Origin: Blastobasis lacticolella
Taxonomy: Eukaryota; Arthropoda; Insecta; Lepidoptera; Blastobasidae
DNA length: 64,000 nucleotides
Direction: 5' to 3'
Assembly (NCBI GenBank): GCA_905147135.1
Contig: LR990058.1
Location: forward strand, 12,065,349-12,129,348
Below are positions 23,601 to 35,000 of the stretch, one piece after another. Position 1 is the stretch's first letter, and each line of letters starts with the position of its first letter. Position numbers and translations under genes: made by a program. The notes beneath the pieces are model-generated. The model made no database searches. It was not told the origin of the DNA and saw only the letters and a list, made by a program, of their open reading frames with translations.

Positions 23601-26600
23601 AAGCGGTCCTGGTTGTCGCCGTAAAAGTCCCATATTTCCATTAGGCCATTCGAGTCCATACTCTTATTTCCATCGTTATCATAACTCCGCCAAATGTTGC
23701 AGGTTTCAGCTACAAGTGTGTAGTTTACCTATAATTGAAGTAGTTGGATTAATATGTTTGTCGTATTCATTTTGTAACTAACTGTAAATTGAGGATAAAA
23801 ATTACTGCGAAATAATGCCCGCGTCATATGTATGAGCATCGGTGACCGAGCGGTTGAGTATCCGACTCCTAAGCGAGAGGTACCGGGTTCGAATCCCGCT
23901 GCGGCCATGTACCAATGACTCTTTTCTGAGTTATGTACATTAGTTGAATTCTAACCGATGCTCTTACGGTGAGGAAAATCATCGTGTAAATTCAGGAAAC
24001 TGAATTTGTAACCATGATACAATCTGGTCAGGTTCCCCTGGTAGCAGGGTCACGGAGGTCAGATGGTAGTCGCTCCACTGTAATTACCTGATCGCCAAAT
24101 CCTGGATCACGGTCAATGCCCTCATACTCGACAGCGCAACCGGGACATTGACGCCAACATTAATATTTTTAATTTTTAATGCCCGCGTCATTTGACCGCC
24201 ATCTCGTCTGTCAGCGAGGCGTCAACACGGAATATGACACTCCAGAAATAAGGTGAAGGTGTCCAGATTATTGTGCAACCAACACAGCGGCAATAAATAA
24301 ATGACAAAAAAAATTACAACAAAAATTTCCATTCGCATTAGAAATTCCAACAATAGTTATTCGTGCAACTTCCGTTGAAGGGAATTAGGAAATTTGTCCT
24401 TACCCCCTCTCCGCTGGTGAGCGAAGGCCAGCCGCAGGAGTATAGCATCGGTCGCCCGGTTTTATTCAAATACGAACCAAAACGCGGAAAAGCTAAAAAG
24501 TTATAAGTACATTATTAGGCATAGGAAACTCGCGGTTCTTAGGTAGGTTTCAATTTCAAAATGATTTTTCAAGCAATGTTTTTGAGAAATTATCTAAGGT
24601 TTTCCTTCATTATTTAGAATTTTAGTGGCTACTGAAGCATTAATTTATGCTACATGATTGTAATCTCAGTCTTCTCCGTATCCTAGTCACACGTGGCCCT
24701 TTGATAATTTTAGAATTCAAAATTTGAATATTTTTTGTATTTTTTTATGAATGTCAACTTCGGAAAATCGAATTTTTTTTATTACAGAAAATATTAATCA
24801 CACACGAATTTTCATTTCGTCTACATTATGACAAAATGCGTAGCAATTTCATTATTTTAACCACATCAGTGGAATAAGATGTAGTTGGACGTGAAATTAC
24901 TTTTGGTATTTTACATTATAGGAAAGCCCGATTTGGTAAGTTATTCCTTATAGTTTTTGGGGATAGATTGAGGTTTGCCTGGAACTGCCTGGAGGTGGCC
25001 TAGAACGGGTAGGTTTCGCGCGAAGTGATTTGATTTGATTGACAAAAAATATCTAGAAATGTGGTCTATATCTTAGCTTGATTTAGTTTATAAGATTTAT
25101 TGTTTATTAAACTTGAAAATAAAACACTATTTTAAAGCATTTTCTATCAAATATTTTATAAATAGAAGAAATAAGAAACCTCTAAAAAAACCCGTTTTGC
25201 CCGCATATGAGCCTAAAACGGGTATCTGATTAGGGTAGGCGTCATAATTTTTAGGATAGGTAAATCAAACTTAAAATCTAACAACTAGGAAAAAATACTT
25301 TACCTACCGACTATAGTTTATCATTTCGACTGTAAGCATTTAACATTTTGTTTACCTACTGTTAAATTGCAAACTTAAAAACCTCAACCACCTAACGAAA
25401 TCAACCTTTCTATTGATGTAATATTAATAGCTACAGGAATTGTGGTACCTATACTCCTTTGGGGTATTTTTACAATATAGATTGAAATAACAAATTCTTC
25501 ATGTGATCCATTTTGTATTAAATTTTTCATACAAAACCATACCCGTGTTTGCCTAATAGCACATATTTTTGTAAAGTAATTAAAGACTTCAAAATGAAAG
25601 GTAATCCGATATAACTCTTAATTAACTATTTGCTAATTATAAAGGTTTTCGAATAATCAAGGAACATATATCTTAATATTTTTGAAGAAAAGTACTACAA
25701 AACTTTCGTTAAACATACGTTCGCCATTAAGCGGCTCCGGTGCCCGAGCAAAACGGATCGAAACTCGTCATCATTCGGCTACTCTCGGAACATGCACTCG
25801 TCGGCACTACTTATTGACATGGCAGCGTACGAGCGCTCTTCCGCTTTAGGCGGGCCACCCGTTTTAGGCCACCTTCCCCTTTGATCTGTTTTTCTGACTT
25901 GTCTTATTTGGTGAACAAACAATGCCCAAAATCACAACTTGCCGTATCAATCACGCTACGTATATTGTGTATACGTAGAAAGTGTCTTGAATTATACAAG
26001 AAATACATAGAATGTGAATTTCAACTAATACTGCTGCACATTATCCATTTAAATACATAATTTCCTGAACCAAATAGGACAAGTCAGTTTGGGCATATTA
26101 TACATAATAATTTTAAAATCAAGAATAAAAGTCTAAAATGACGAATTTATATTTATTTATGATTGTAAACTTGTGTTGATAAACTAATACATAAATTTGT
26201 AAATAGGGAAAAAAGGATGATGCGTATGGCAATCACGCATATATATAAAATTGCGGTCATTTTCATACTACATTCAAGAGCCAGGGATTTTGTTTTTGTT
26301 TGAATTCTGCGATTTTTTCACTCAAATCACTAGTTTATTAAAAACTATTTAAGATAAAGTTTAGTTTTATTTTCCTAAGTTACGTTTCACTACCTAAAAA
26401 CCCGATAACTTGCGTGCGGAGAACCCCAACTAAGCCTAAACGAGTAAAAAACCTAATTTATTCGTGAGTTAGCCAGTCAACACTACTGATTTGTCGGCCG
26501 CGTTATGATCATCGGTGTTCTTATGTTGAAGTTGTTTTAGATTTTTTTTCATTTCTATTATATTAGAAATATTTTAGAACGGAACAATGGACCGGTTAGT

Positions 26601-28404
26601 TGTCTAATCGAAAAACCAACTTTAGGATTTCATATCTGCCTGGTCTTTCTTCTGTACTATGAGATAAATAGATTAGTGTATGTATAGTATCAACAGAAGG
26701 TTGACACTGGTTGTAATTAAACTATAAACCTAATAGAATAAACAAATAATTGGTTTTAGTTAAAAGGTTACCTTGGCTTACTGAATCGAGTAAACAATAA
26801 TTCCAAGAGTCTCAAAGACTCCTAGATACCTAGATACATACCAATTTCACATTCTTCTTCCATATAACAAATGTCTGCATCTACATAGTCCACGCCCCAC
26901 TCGGCGAAGGTTTTGGCGTCGAGTTCTCCGAACTGCCCGACACCGGGGTATCCTAGACAAGTTTTCGCGCCCAGGCTTTGGTAGAGGCCGAATTTCAGAC
27001 CCAAGCTGTGCACCTGTAAAAGGTGCGTAGGTATTTATTTAGCTAGAAAACATCGTGATGACACGAACTTGGAGCATTAAATTCTTTTATTAACCATACA
27101 GTCTCTAAGGCTACACCCAATCATGCTCGCGTACATCGGGCACCGACATCTCGTGAACACGGTCTTCGAGCAGTGCTTAATATCGACAGGTATAGTTGTC
27201 CAGTTTTGATTTTGAGTTGAATTGAACGCCAAGAATAGTGCGCGGCGATTGAAGGCGAAGGCAATTGGCCGTGTGGTGTCCGGCAGAGTAGAATAGCACC
27301 AACCCATTACACTCGTGGGTGTCATACATTGCGACTAATGTTTTCGAGGAAAAACATCTAGAGTCTCTTTAGACTGGAAAATGGGCAGCAGCGCTTTCCA
27401 TTGTTATATTGTAAACACTGCTATCTCCAACCCGCATGCCGAGCGTGGAGAGTATGTCAATAATTTCCCCTTTCGTGGGAGAGGTCCTAAGTTCTGCAGT
27501 GGATTGATATACATGCACCATGTAATGTTTTTATTACTTATTGGTGGTATATGTGAAGCAACTCTTTCTTTACAGATTATTCAAGTCAGGGGAAGAACTC
27601 GCTAGCAAGCACCACGTCCATTCCTTAAGAATTAGAAGCGTTAAAGCCAAGTATATATCCACGATCAGGATGGAAAAGACTGAAGGGCATATGTCCAAAG
27701 TTGGACGGCGAAATGTTGATGAAGAAGATGAAGAAGAACAAATATTTACGTAATCAGCCAGCGCTTTGATTCCGCTGGGAAACCGTTTGGGGTCTGCTTG
27801 GAGACGGCCGTCGGCGGCCCGGGTCCTCGCCGGCCAGCCGTCGTGGAGGACTACGTACTCGTAGCCATATCGCAGGTACTCGCCTGCCAGCGCGTCCGCC
27901 ATCCTCTTGATAAAGTTCTCACTGTCGCAGACATAACGAAATGAGAGAGATGAGAAAATTGACGAACCCTAAATGAAAGCACATTTTTTGTCTAAATCTG
28001 AATGCGGTACAATCTGTATCAGATTTCGGGGATTGGGAAATTCCATTCGTCGTATGGTCGAGGTAAAAATGATAACCTGGAAATTAAGTCTAAGATTTAC
28101 AATTCCTATAAATGTAGTTCCAGTAAAATCTAATATCGGTAACCGAAACTATCGAATAATCCAAAATAATTTCATATCCGTAACCGGTATAATTACTGCT
28201 ATATTTATATCCAGATCCGAAATTGCTTATTTATAACATATTTACTTAATATACTTACGTTAAACAGTCTATCGGAGACTCTTCGCAATCGGTTTCCTTA
28301 AATAACTTCGATGTCCAACCCATGGGTGGAGTCAGCGCCAGCCCGTTGTTCAGCGCGCACGCCGTCGCTAGCACCGCCAGCGCCGCCACGCACCGCAATA
28401 GCAT
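11678..28404 (-). CDS. GH27 family gene B, probable secreted pseudoenzyme with acidic C-terminal tail, 9 exons
   Basis: Exons (minus): 28404-28259, 27921-27750, 27013-26842, 24492-24404, 23728-23552, 22895-22686, 19979-19842, 18347-18269, 11883-11678. They sum to 1389 bp, 462 residues, and every junction keeps phase. Signal peptide MLLRCVAALAVLATACA. Family landmarks remain: [65 protein letters not shown]. Key positions have changed: IDDCW is LHDGW, KxDGC is DADIC (nucleophile-position Asp kept, Lys lost), WRNYDD is WRSYDN with about five extra residues after it, SCSWPxY is SCGWPSL, and NDPD is NDAG. The Cys pair joining the N-terminal loop to IDDC is lost at both ends. Exon 9 completes the domain (VKFYHWTP) and then encodes roughly 58 acidic, Pro/Ser-rich residues. 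Catalysis by the normal mechanism looks unlikely; a binding or lectin-like role is inference. Intron 8 is swollen by transposons. Confidence 0.8.
12799..13630. mobile_element. MITE with short TIRs and an internal foldback
   Basis: Ends are GGGTGTCCATAAA (12801-12813) and its inverse (13616-13628). Inside, 13130-13220 pairs imperfectly with 13296-13380 (ACTAGTAACAGACG / CGTCTGTTACTAGT), and the loop holds the 16-bp palindrome GGTCGGACGTCCGACC. No recognised product. Confidence 0.6.
13640..15213. other. Unassigned interior of the TIR composite
   Basis: AT-rich sequence with many short stops and scattered TACCTACC-type motifs. I see no coding frame or recognised repeat. Confidence 0.4.
15214..15480 (+). 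mobile_element. tRNA-derived SINE (family 2)
   Basis: The head has GACTCGTAAGCGAGAG and B-box GGTTCGAATCC, and the body has TACCAATGAC and AGGTCAGATG. A second, inverted partial body follows at about 15535-15690 (TCTGAC, AACCTGACCAG, CATGGTTAC). Confidence 0.65.
15727..16561. mobile_element. Non-autonomous hAT-like element with 8-bp target duplication
   Basis: Termini TAGGGATGTTACGGAG and the exact inverse at 16546-16561 are flanked by GTGTGTAC at 15719-15726 and 16562-16569. Subterminal CTCCGACTCCG repeats at both ends are typical of transposase-binding arrays. No transposase, so it is mobilised in trans if at all. Confidence 0.8.
16570..17100. other. Unassigned, moderately GC-rich stretch
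   Basis: Open frames of 60-80 codons occur but match nothing I recognise. It lies between the hAT-like MITE and the right TIR of the composite. Confidence 0.35.
18387..18660 (+). mobile_element. tRNA-derived SINE (family 2)
   Basis: The head GGTGGCCGAGTGGTTA, with GACTTGTAAGCGAGAG and GGTTCGAATCC, precedes the family body. It is in intron 7 of gene B. The copy in B2 lacks 13 bp of the anticodon arm. Confidence 0.7.
18736..19260 (-). mobile_element. LINE ORF2 C-terminal fragment (R1/jockey-like)
   Basis: Minus frames read YKAQVRPQYMEYCSHLWAGS, LDFIQRRASLSTIRI, DGLDPLGLRREVGSL and FHSTK-like shadows. The Q-RPxMEYCSHLWAG block is typical of insect non-LTR RT tails. Several frameshifts. Intron 7 of gene B. 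Confidence 0.6.
19980..21254. other. Intron 6 of gene B, left part: no gene seen
   Basis: AT-rich with a short local direct repeat (TTGTTTATTAGACTTATATT, twice near 20270-20340) and a C-rich CCTACCCCTACCC tract (20645-20735). Nothing coding recognised. Confidence 0.5.
21269..22442 (-). mobile_element. RTE-type LINE, 5' part deleted
   Basis: The minus frame 22298-21318 (326 codons) has the linker and RT start: LRRMKNRKAVGPDGVPIEAW, SIITPVFKGKGS, NYRGI, ISDCQYGLWPGCGTMDPVF, MQKAFDCVP. RT is cut before the catalytic DD box, then a GATGATGATG tail. The left target-site copy is at 21255-21268. The right part, including endonuclease, is deleted to three bases from the in-frame stop discussed under rejected items. 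Confidence 0.8.
23832..24145 (+). mobile_element. tRNA-derived SINE (family 2)
   Basis: The head has GACTCCTAAGCGAGAGGT and GGTTCGAATCC and the body is the family's. It is in intron 4 of gene B. Confidence 0.7.
24493..26841. other. Intron 3 of gene B: nothing recognised
   Basis: 2.35 kb of AT-rich sequence with no exon, SINE or LINE signature that I can support. The comparison with copy 2 ends here at the window edge. Confidence 0.55.
27290..27515 (+). mobile_element. Decayed LINE 3'-end fragment, same family as 3768-4002
   Basis: Shares TCCAACCCGC-TGCC-AGCGTGGAGA and CCCCTTTCGTGGGAGAGG-type blocks with 3768-4002, but is diverged. It lies in intron 2 of gene B. Confidence 0.45.
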
Positions 28405-28477
28405 TTTGGATGAGATCTACGGAATGAGATACATCAGCGTCCATTTAAAGGTGGTCCAAAATCAATCCATAAGCACC

Positions 28478-28600
28478 GGCACCGCCGATCTGCAATCGCA
28501 TGATCCCACCTCTCTGGAATGACGTCACAACATGCGATTCGGATATTCTGTGACGTCATTCCAGAGGGTGGTATCATGCGATTGGAGATCGGCAGTACCG
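28478..28600. repeat. Inverted repeat with TGACGTCA in both arms, upstream of gene B ATG
   Basis: Arms 28484-28529 and 28550-28594 are nearly exact inverses with a 20-base loop. Each arm contains GGAATGACGTCACA. It lies 80-190 bases upstream of the B start codon, in the intron of the inferred 5' leader. It could be a MITE. Confidence 0.75.
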
Positions 28601-29380
28601 TTCCGGGTCAAGGTCAACAAGTCTCGGCAAACGTTTTGTCAAAAGTTTTTCTGTGTCAAGTCTAAGGAGTCTACCTGGGTGAGTACAGGTCCACCCCGCC
28701 TTATCTATAATACTAATCAGGGAGAGCGCACCTGCGGTTCTGTATTTTTGTTGCCTGTAACGTGAATACATGAATCGTAGGCGTTATGGGTGTAGCGACA
28801 TCTATCGCTCCACTAGGGAAACTCAACGATACTCACATTACGAGTACACGAACACAAGGTTGGCAAGCATCTGCACATAGATGGCGCTAACAATCCTACA
28901 TCGCGCTAGAGAAATGTGCCAACTTCCACGGCATATATACAACTTCCGACGATCAACTGTCGGACCCTTGGTCCCCTCGTCACAACACCCGGCCAGGTGG
29001 GTAATTACCCTTTTCTACCTTCTCACCATCTTCGCTTACCAACATCGGCGGCTACCATTATCCTGCACCGCCAAATGGGCAAATGTTACCACTTATAATA
29101 GGTGGGCTGTCTGCTCGTTTGTCAATGCGTAGAATAAAAAAGGTACAACAGCCCTACCTACCCTACAAGGTACATACCTACAACTCTGCGAATAACAAGG
29201 TTTGCAATTTCTGCAATAAGTATTCTGGCAGGTCGGTCAGGTCCTTTACAATTGCTAAACAGCAAGGGCCCTTGATTTTTATGAGAAGCCATATTTTTTT
29301 CTTCGAATTCAGTAAACTAAAGGAATAACATCTTTAACAGATAGATGGGTAAGTAAATAGGTAAAAAAGCTTGACTACTT

Positions 29381-29449
29381 ACTTGTTTCATAATGTATCG
29401 TAAAAATACTAATGAACCGCAACTATTCCAGTAACTTACCTATATTTAT
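29381..29449 (-). promoter_or_regulatory. Putative core promoter and noncoding first exon of gene B
   Basis: ATAAATATA (29449-29441, minus) is followed by GGTTCATTAG and the donor ACAA|GTAAGTAG, with the exon ending at 29381. It aligns with the A promoter over the TATA box, the TTCATT, a TTTACGAYACATT block and the donor. The acceptor near the ATG is probably CCGTAG, 15 bases upstream. Confidence 0.45.
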
Positions 29450-32074
29450 GCAGCAAACAATTTAAAATTGTATGGAAGGCGATTAAAATTACATTCCTAG
29501 GTCAAGTCATAAATTGGTCGGCAAAAGAATTCCTTTCTGCAGCATTGCTACTAGAATTCTCAATTTCGAGAATCCTAGGTATTCAACAATAATGCAGCTA
29601 TGCAGATTTACCTACTGTTTTGACTGCATGTTTTACGGCAAATAACTTACCTAATAATAGTACCCATCTAAAGACCCCGTTTATAATTAATTACCAACAC
29701 ACACAGAAAAAACAATTCTTCGAGCTGTTCGAAATGATCGATTTAAATCAATTTAGCTTGCGAATATGTGTGTGTATATTGCATGTATCTATGTTTACTT
29801 ATAGGTATTCAAATTCCTTTTAGGTACTTAATAGTAAAAATAACAGAGTATCACTCTTATTCTGTGCCTCGGTAAGTATCTCTGGTGGCGTCGAAGACAG
29901 CACTTAAGTGGGTACGAGTACCTACAGAATATTCGCGGAAATATTCCTTTATCCGCGCGCTGTGCCTTTTTCTTTATTTTGACACAGATGGAAGAAAAGC
30001 GATATCAAGAGCGTCATAGCTCCAGCTAAACCTTAAAAATGTGAATAACTGTATCGCATTGTGAACATTTCAAATAAAAGTGAATGATCAAGTCTTGTAA
30101 CCTCTATGAAAAAGTTATCAGATCTCACGCAGAGCCAAACCTCTACAAAACCAAGTTAAAAGCCTAATTGCAAAATACTTAAGCTCGCTCCATAATTGTT
30201 TCTTTTATTTTCAGCTTTTAAAAGCCAAATGCCAAAAAATCCAAATCATAGTTGGGACCAACTATGTTATTTTTAGTTAATTTTGAAACGATTTCTAAAC
30301 AAGATGCCGTAAATTTTGTGGTCGCCGTTATCTCTCATGCATCATAAATCATCTAGGTATTACTGTCCCGGTTAATGGGCCTAGAATTCGCCTTGACCAT
30401 GACCCAGGACTTGGCAGATCAGGTGAAACGACTGCCATCAGACCCCCATGCCCTTGATACTATCGGACCCTGACCAGATTTGGTCATGGTTACAAATTCA
30501 GGCTCAATGTGCAGGTTTCATAACGATGTTTTCCTTCACCGTAAGAGCATTGGTTAGTACATATTCAACTTATGCACATAAAAACACAGAAAAGAGACGG
30601 CGGCTGTGGGATTCGAACCCCGTAACTTTCGCTTACGAGTCGGACCCTCTCACCACTAGGCCACGACGCTCCTCGTCATAATTTTTCGAAATTCGTACTT
30701 AAAATGTAAAGCGATATCTATCAAATCTTTTAGTTGAGCGATGAGAGTGTCGGTAGCAGGGTCAATCGCGCTGCCGTGTCGTGAGCCTGTGTGGTTATCA
30801 AAAGTTGGTAACGTAAATTAATGATAAGAACAATTCCTTTATGCTCTATTCGCCTTCAATAGCTGCGGCCTGAGTATATCGGCCCCGAGAAGTTCATTGC
30901 CCAGGGGCCCCGACGACTACGCGGAGACTGAGCGGGCGCTGCGCGATTGTCTACAAATAATAAAATTAGCTTGCTATTATTAGCATAGAACCCAAAATTG
31001 CATAAACATTTAGGTCAAATCGCACAGAACTCGCGTATCACGGTTCTTATTGTGAACCGATTACCAAAAACGCCCCTAAACTATTGTTTCAGCTGTAGGG
31101 GAATTACAACATAGAACATGATATCAATTAGAAAAGCGATTGATGCTCAGCTCTACGTCAGGTCTATATTTGAGCCCTGGCAGCTTGCTCGCATGAAAGA
31201 CCGATAACATAAGAAGCGCAAGCAAAGTCCTGGAACTAGGTGCGTGACTGTTCGTACTTTGAGGCAATTCGAACCACCTACGCCTACCCTACACCTGATA
31301 ATGAAGCCTTTTTACTAAAATCTCTTCTACCTTTATTTAGATTTTAGAACTAACTAATGGATAGTATCTTTGGGTGCGTGATGCAAAGAAGGCTTCCTGA
31401 GGTGGTTTCATTTTCACGAGGAATCAAGAAATTTCAGAGAAATCGAATGAAACCAGAAAAGTGTTAACTACCACTGAGAATTTTGAAATAAAATAATTGA
31501 AACTTTGAAAATAAAATAAATAAAAAGATATTTTATATATTCGCCTTCACGAAAAGAGTAATAAAATAAGCTTTTTATCATACAATACGAGTAACTTAGA
31601 CCTAATGTATTTTAGACCTTTCATTTTCTGTACTAATACTGTTAATATTAGGTCATTACCTTTAAAAAAATTTATTTGTTTGGCAAAAATGAAGAAAACT
31701 GTGAATGAAAACTGTGTGTATGAAACCAGCATTTCTTGGAAATAACAAATCCTATTTGAATGAAACTTTGTATGTATAATAACAACATTTATGGTGATAA
31801 TTACCCTCTTCATAAAATTACACCTGGGTAAAGAGGCAAAGTCAAGTGAAAATGGATATTTTCAAACCCTTGTATGTTACCAAAACTGTAGTTGTAGGAT
31901 CACACACTAGACATCGAATAATGCGCAGCTTTAGGAAGGAATGAAGGGTCAGTTAAATAAACGGCTAGTTAGGTTACATAAATTTCAATGTATTTCATTA
32001 ATTCAGAACCCGTCATAAAATAATTTAAGATATAATAATCCGAATCCGGAGAAGACGAATCTGGATAATCTTGA
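29450..32074. other. Intergenic region between gene B 5' end and gene A2 3' end
   Basis: It contains the A/B-shared upstream block (29475-29540) and one SINE (30365-30675). The remainder is AT-rich, with no exon I recognise. Confidence 0.55.
30365..30675 (-). mobile_element. tRNA-derived SINE (family 2)
   Basis: Minus-strand head GTGGCCTAGTGGTGAGAGG, with GACTCGTAAGCGAAAG and GGTTCGAATCC, then the family body. The only copy in the B-A2 spacer. Confidence 0.65.
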
Positions 32075-35000
32075 TCAATCTTGATCCTCAAGAACGCCGT
32101 CCATAGATATCCACCTTCTACCTGCATACCTGGTGTCCACCTGCTTTCCTTCTACAGGCGTAAAAAGATACATCTTTGCTCCTGAAAAAAATAGGGATTA
32201 TATTTTGCAACGGTCTTCTGTATTTAAGAGTCTTAAGAATTTGTATATTTAAAGTCGTCAGAATTTTACTACGTCTTTTGAAACTCTTTAATATCTAAAC
32301 TAACAATGCTATCTCAACTAAACTCTCTTCTCTAAAAACTCTGAACCATAAATAAATAAATAATAAATAAATATGCTTGGTCAATGAGGAGTTTTCCAGT
32401 AGGTATTGTCAGTTGGTTTCAAAAAGCATCAATAGATCCTACAATTTTGGTAATCTTTTTTTAATCTGTATGATAGTAGCAGTGATTTCATGCAGCCAAC
32501 TAATACTAAATTTAAAAATAAAATGTTTATTAATATAAAAGTAACTGTTAAAGGTTGAACGAAATGTAAAAATAAATATTTATAGAAATTGGCACTATGT
32601 TCCATTACTGACAAATACAATATAATCCAATACAACGTACCCAGTGTTTATATCTTGTATGCTAAGAACCTATTTCAAGCAATTATCAATTACCAAAATT
32701 GTCAGGGCGCCATCTAGTGAGTGGTTAGGAATCCTTTAGATACCTATTGGAAAACTGCTCATTCACACAGCGCCATCCAGCCCCAAAGTTTGTATTATGG
32801 GTGCCAGAAAACTAATAAACTACTACATATTTTTAAAATTACTACTTTTTATACATACAATACCCAGACCCGTGGCAGAAATTAAAATTCATCATTTCCA
32901 TTTCTGCCGGGCCGGGAATCGAACCCTGGATCTCTGCGTGGCAGACCAGGCCAAAGTTAACCAACTGAACCACTCAGGTCATCCATAAACTCTTATCAAA
33001 ATATAATCAATCAGTTTTCACGTGAAACTGCGTCGGCCATGGTATGTGCGTTGGATCGATCGTTGTTGCCTTCTATTGCCAAAATCGGTGCAATTACCGA
33101 ATACCTAAATAATAAGTAAGAAGAGAGTGGTAAAGAAACACAGTTCTCTAAGCTAGTCACCTAGGTCTCCGTCGTATTCAGCATAGAATTTTGAGTTGCT
33201 GCTTAGCAATTTCTTTGGTTTATCTTTATCCATTATGTCCTGAAATTTAAATAGACACATAGATTAGGCAACACAATTGATTAGGTTACGGTCTCCCATT
33301 TTCCGTATTTGGACTTAAAGTAGGTCCTTTGAACGTGATTGGCAACACTATTGTATTTTATCTCTCTAAACCGTAGGAGCGTAGTTAGCTAGAGCAGGTT
33401 ACTTATGAGCATCATTTGCTGCTGCTGGAAAGCTGAAAGCTTTCTATCATGGACTATCCTTGATCACCTACCACAACGTAAGCAAGCAACTCCATCAACT
33501 AGACATAGTCAGGTAGTACAATGGTCCAAATTCTTTGATATCTACTACAATTAGTAAATAGAGCGCGTCATTGCCTATGGTAAAATGTCGATAATTAGAA
33601 CAGGCGAAGTAGAAACCAGTAGTTTCATTTTCAACTGTACTTATAAGAATATACATCTCGCTATAGTGCAACAAACATACATGATCCGGTGAATCCGACA
33701 TTGGTCGCTGTTGTTGGGATTGACATGACATTTCTAATTGGCGACACTTTGTTCCACCTTTGGCCACCGGGTCAGTTAAATTTGGGGCACTGTAGTTAAC
33801 TTAAGTTCAGTTAACTGAAGTCAACCGAGCTAAGTAGAGGGAATGTCAACCTACACAGCTTTTTTGTATGCCTACCATATGTCAAGTATCAAGACGTATT
33901 AAACTATGCGCAAATCAAAATCGGTTCATCCGTTTAACGAGGTAACAAAAAAGCAAATATAAATAAGCCGAAACAAACAACCAGGGGTTCCTTTTGCGCT
34001 TTACTGCACTCGGGGTACCTGTAAAGGGCTGTGTAGGTAGATGGTAACGTAGACTATGTTGGTGTGCCTCACGATGATTCCGCATGCTAAAATCCTTTTA
34101 ACCGGTTTTCGTTTTGATAATTATCTCACCTCCACTTCGTACACCCTACCAGGCAATAACACATTGGCCAGGGGCACCTCCATGCGTGGCAGGCGCTTAT
34201 CCCAAAATATTTGAACAGTAACAATGCGGTCTCCTGATAATTCACGCGTCCAAGTGTCCTGTAAAAGAGGGTAAATAAAGTAGCATTATGAATAGCATAA
34301 ATGCTCTAGGTAAGCGAGAGGTAACCGGGTTTGAACCGAAGTACGGCCATATGCCAATGACTCGAATCTTTTCTGAGTTATGACCGATGTTCTTACGGTA
34401 AGGTGACTTCAGGCGGTTCAGGCAACTGAATGTGTAACCATGATCCATGATACCATCCCCTGTAACAGGGTCACGCAGGTCAGATGCCAATCCAAACGCT
34501 GGATCATGGTGAAGGCGACCCCGTGCGCGAGCGCACAACAGGGACATTAACGATTATTAATTTTATATTTGCATAATCAAAAAGCGTATATTGATTCTGT
34601 AAATATTTAAAAATAAGTATTCTTAGACAAAATCTGTTTACTCCAAGCCAAAACGAACATGCTGTAATAACGACTCTAAGACAAACAAAAAAACAATTAT
34701 GTTCAATAACGGTCCCTTTACGAACAAGTGTGTTGAAAAAAAACAGATAGAGATTTTAAGAGAGGTAGGGCATAGCGGGGTATCTCGTTCGAATTGGAGC
34801 CGCCCGACTAGGGAAGTACTTCCACCTTACAGAATATCGCAGCTAAATGATACTCTTTTAAAAAGTATTATGTTTCTGCCGGTGAGTAAGGTTTCCAGTG
34901 CTCCATGGGGTGGGGATTTGGGGAACCGTGGCTTTGGCAGTGGAGTGGCATTTGCCTTTTGCTGCCCGAGCAACGTGTTATAGAGGTAGGCATCACATTA

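Larger units (their letters stand above)
1..25211 (+). repeat. Segmental duplication, copy 1
   Basis: Matches 32574-64000 in direct orientation across genes A and most of B. The offset drifts from 32573 at the left edge to about 38.8 kb at the right because of discrete indels. The main ones are about 11.0 kb extra in copy 2 at 43661-54655, about 5.9 kb extra in copy 1 at 11892-17752, about 865 bp missing in copy 1 near 22442, and about 120 bp missing in copy 2. The true right end lies beyond what the window allows me to compare. Confidence 0.97.

Noticed and set aside
28532..28765. Plus frame with a GTGAGT after TCTACCTGG, possibly an exon of a divergent gene.
   Set aside because: It overlaps the inverted repeat, matches no family I recognise and has no supporting neighbour exons.
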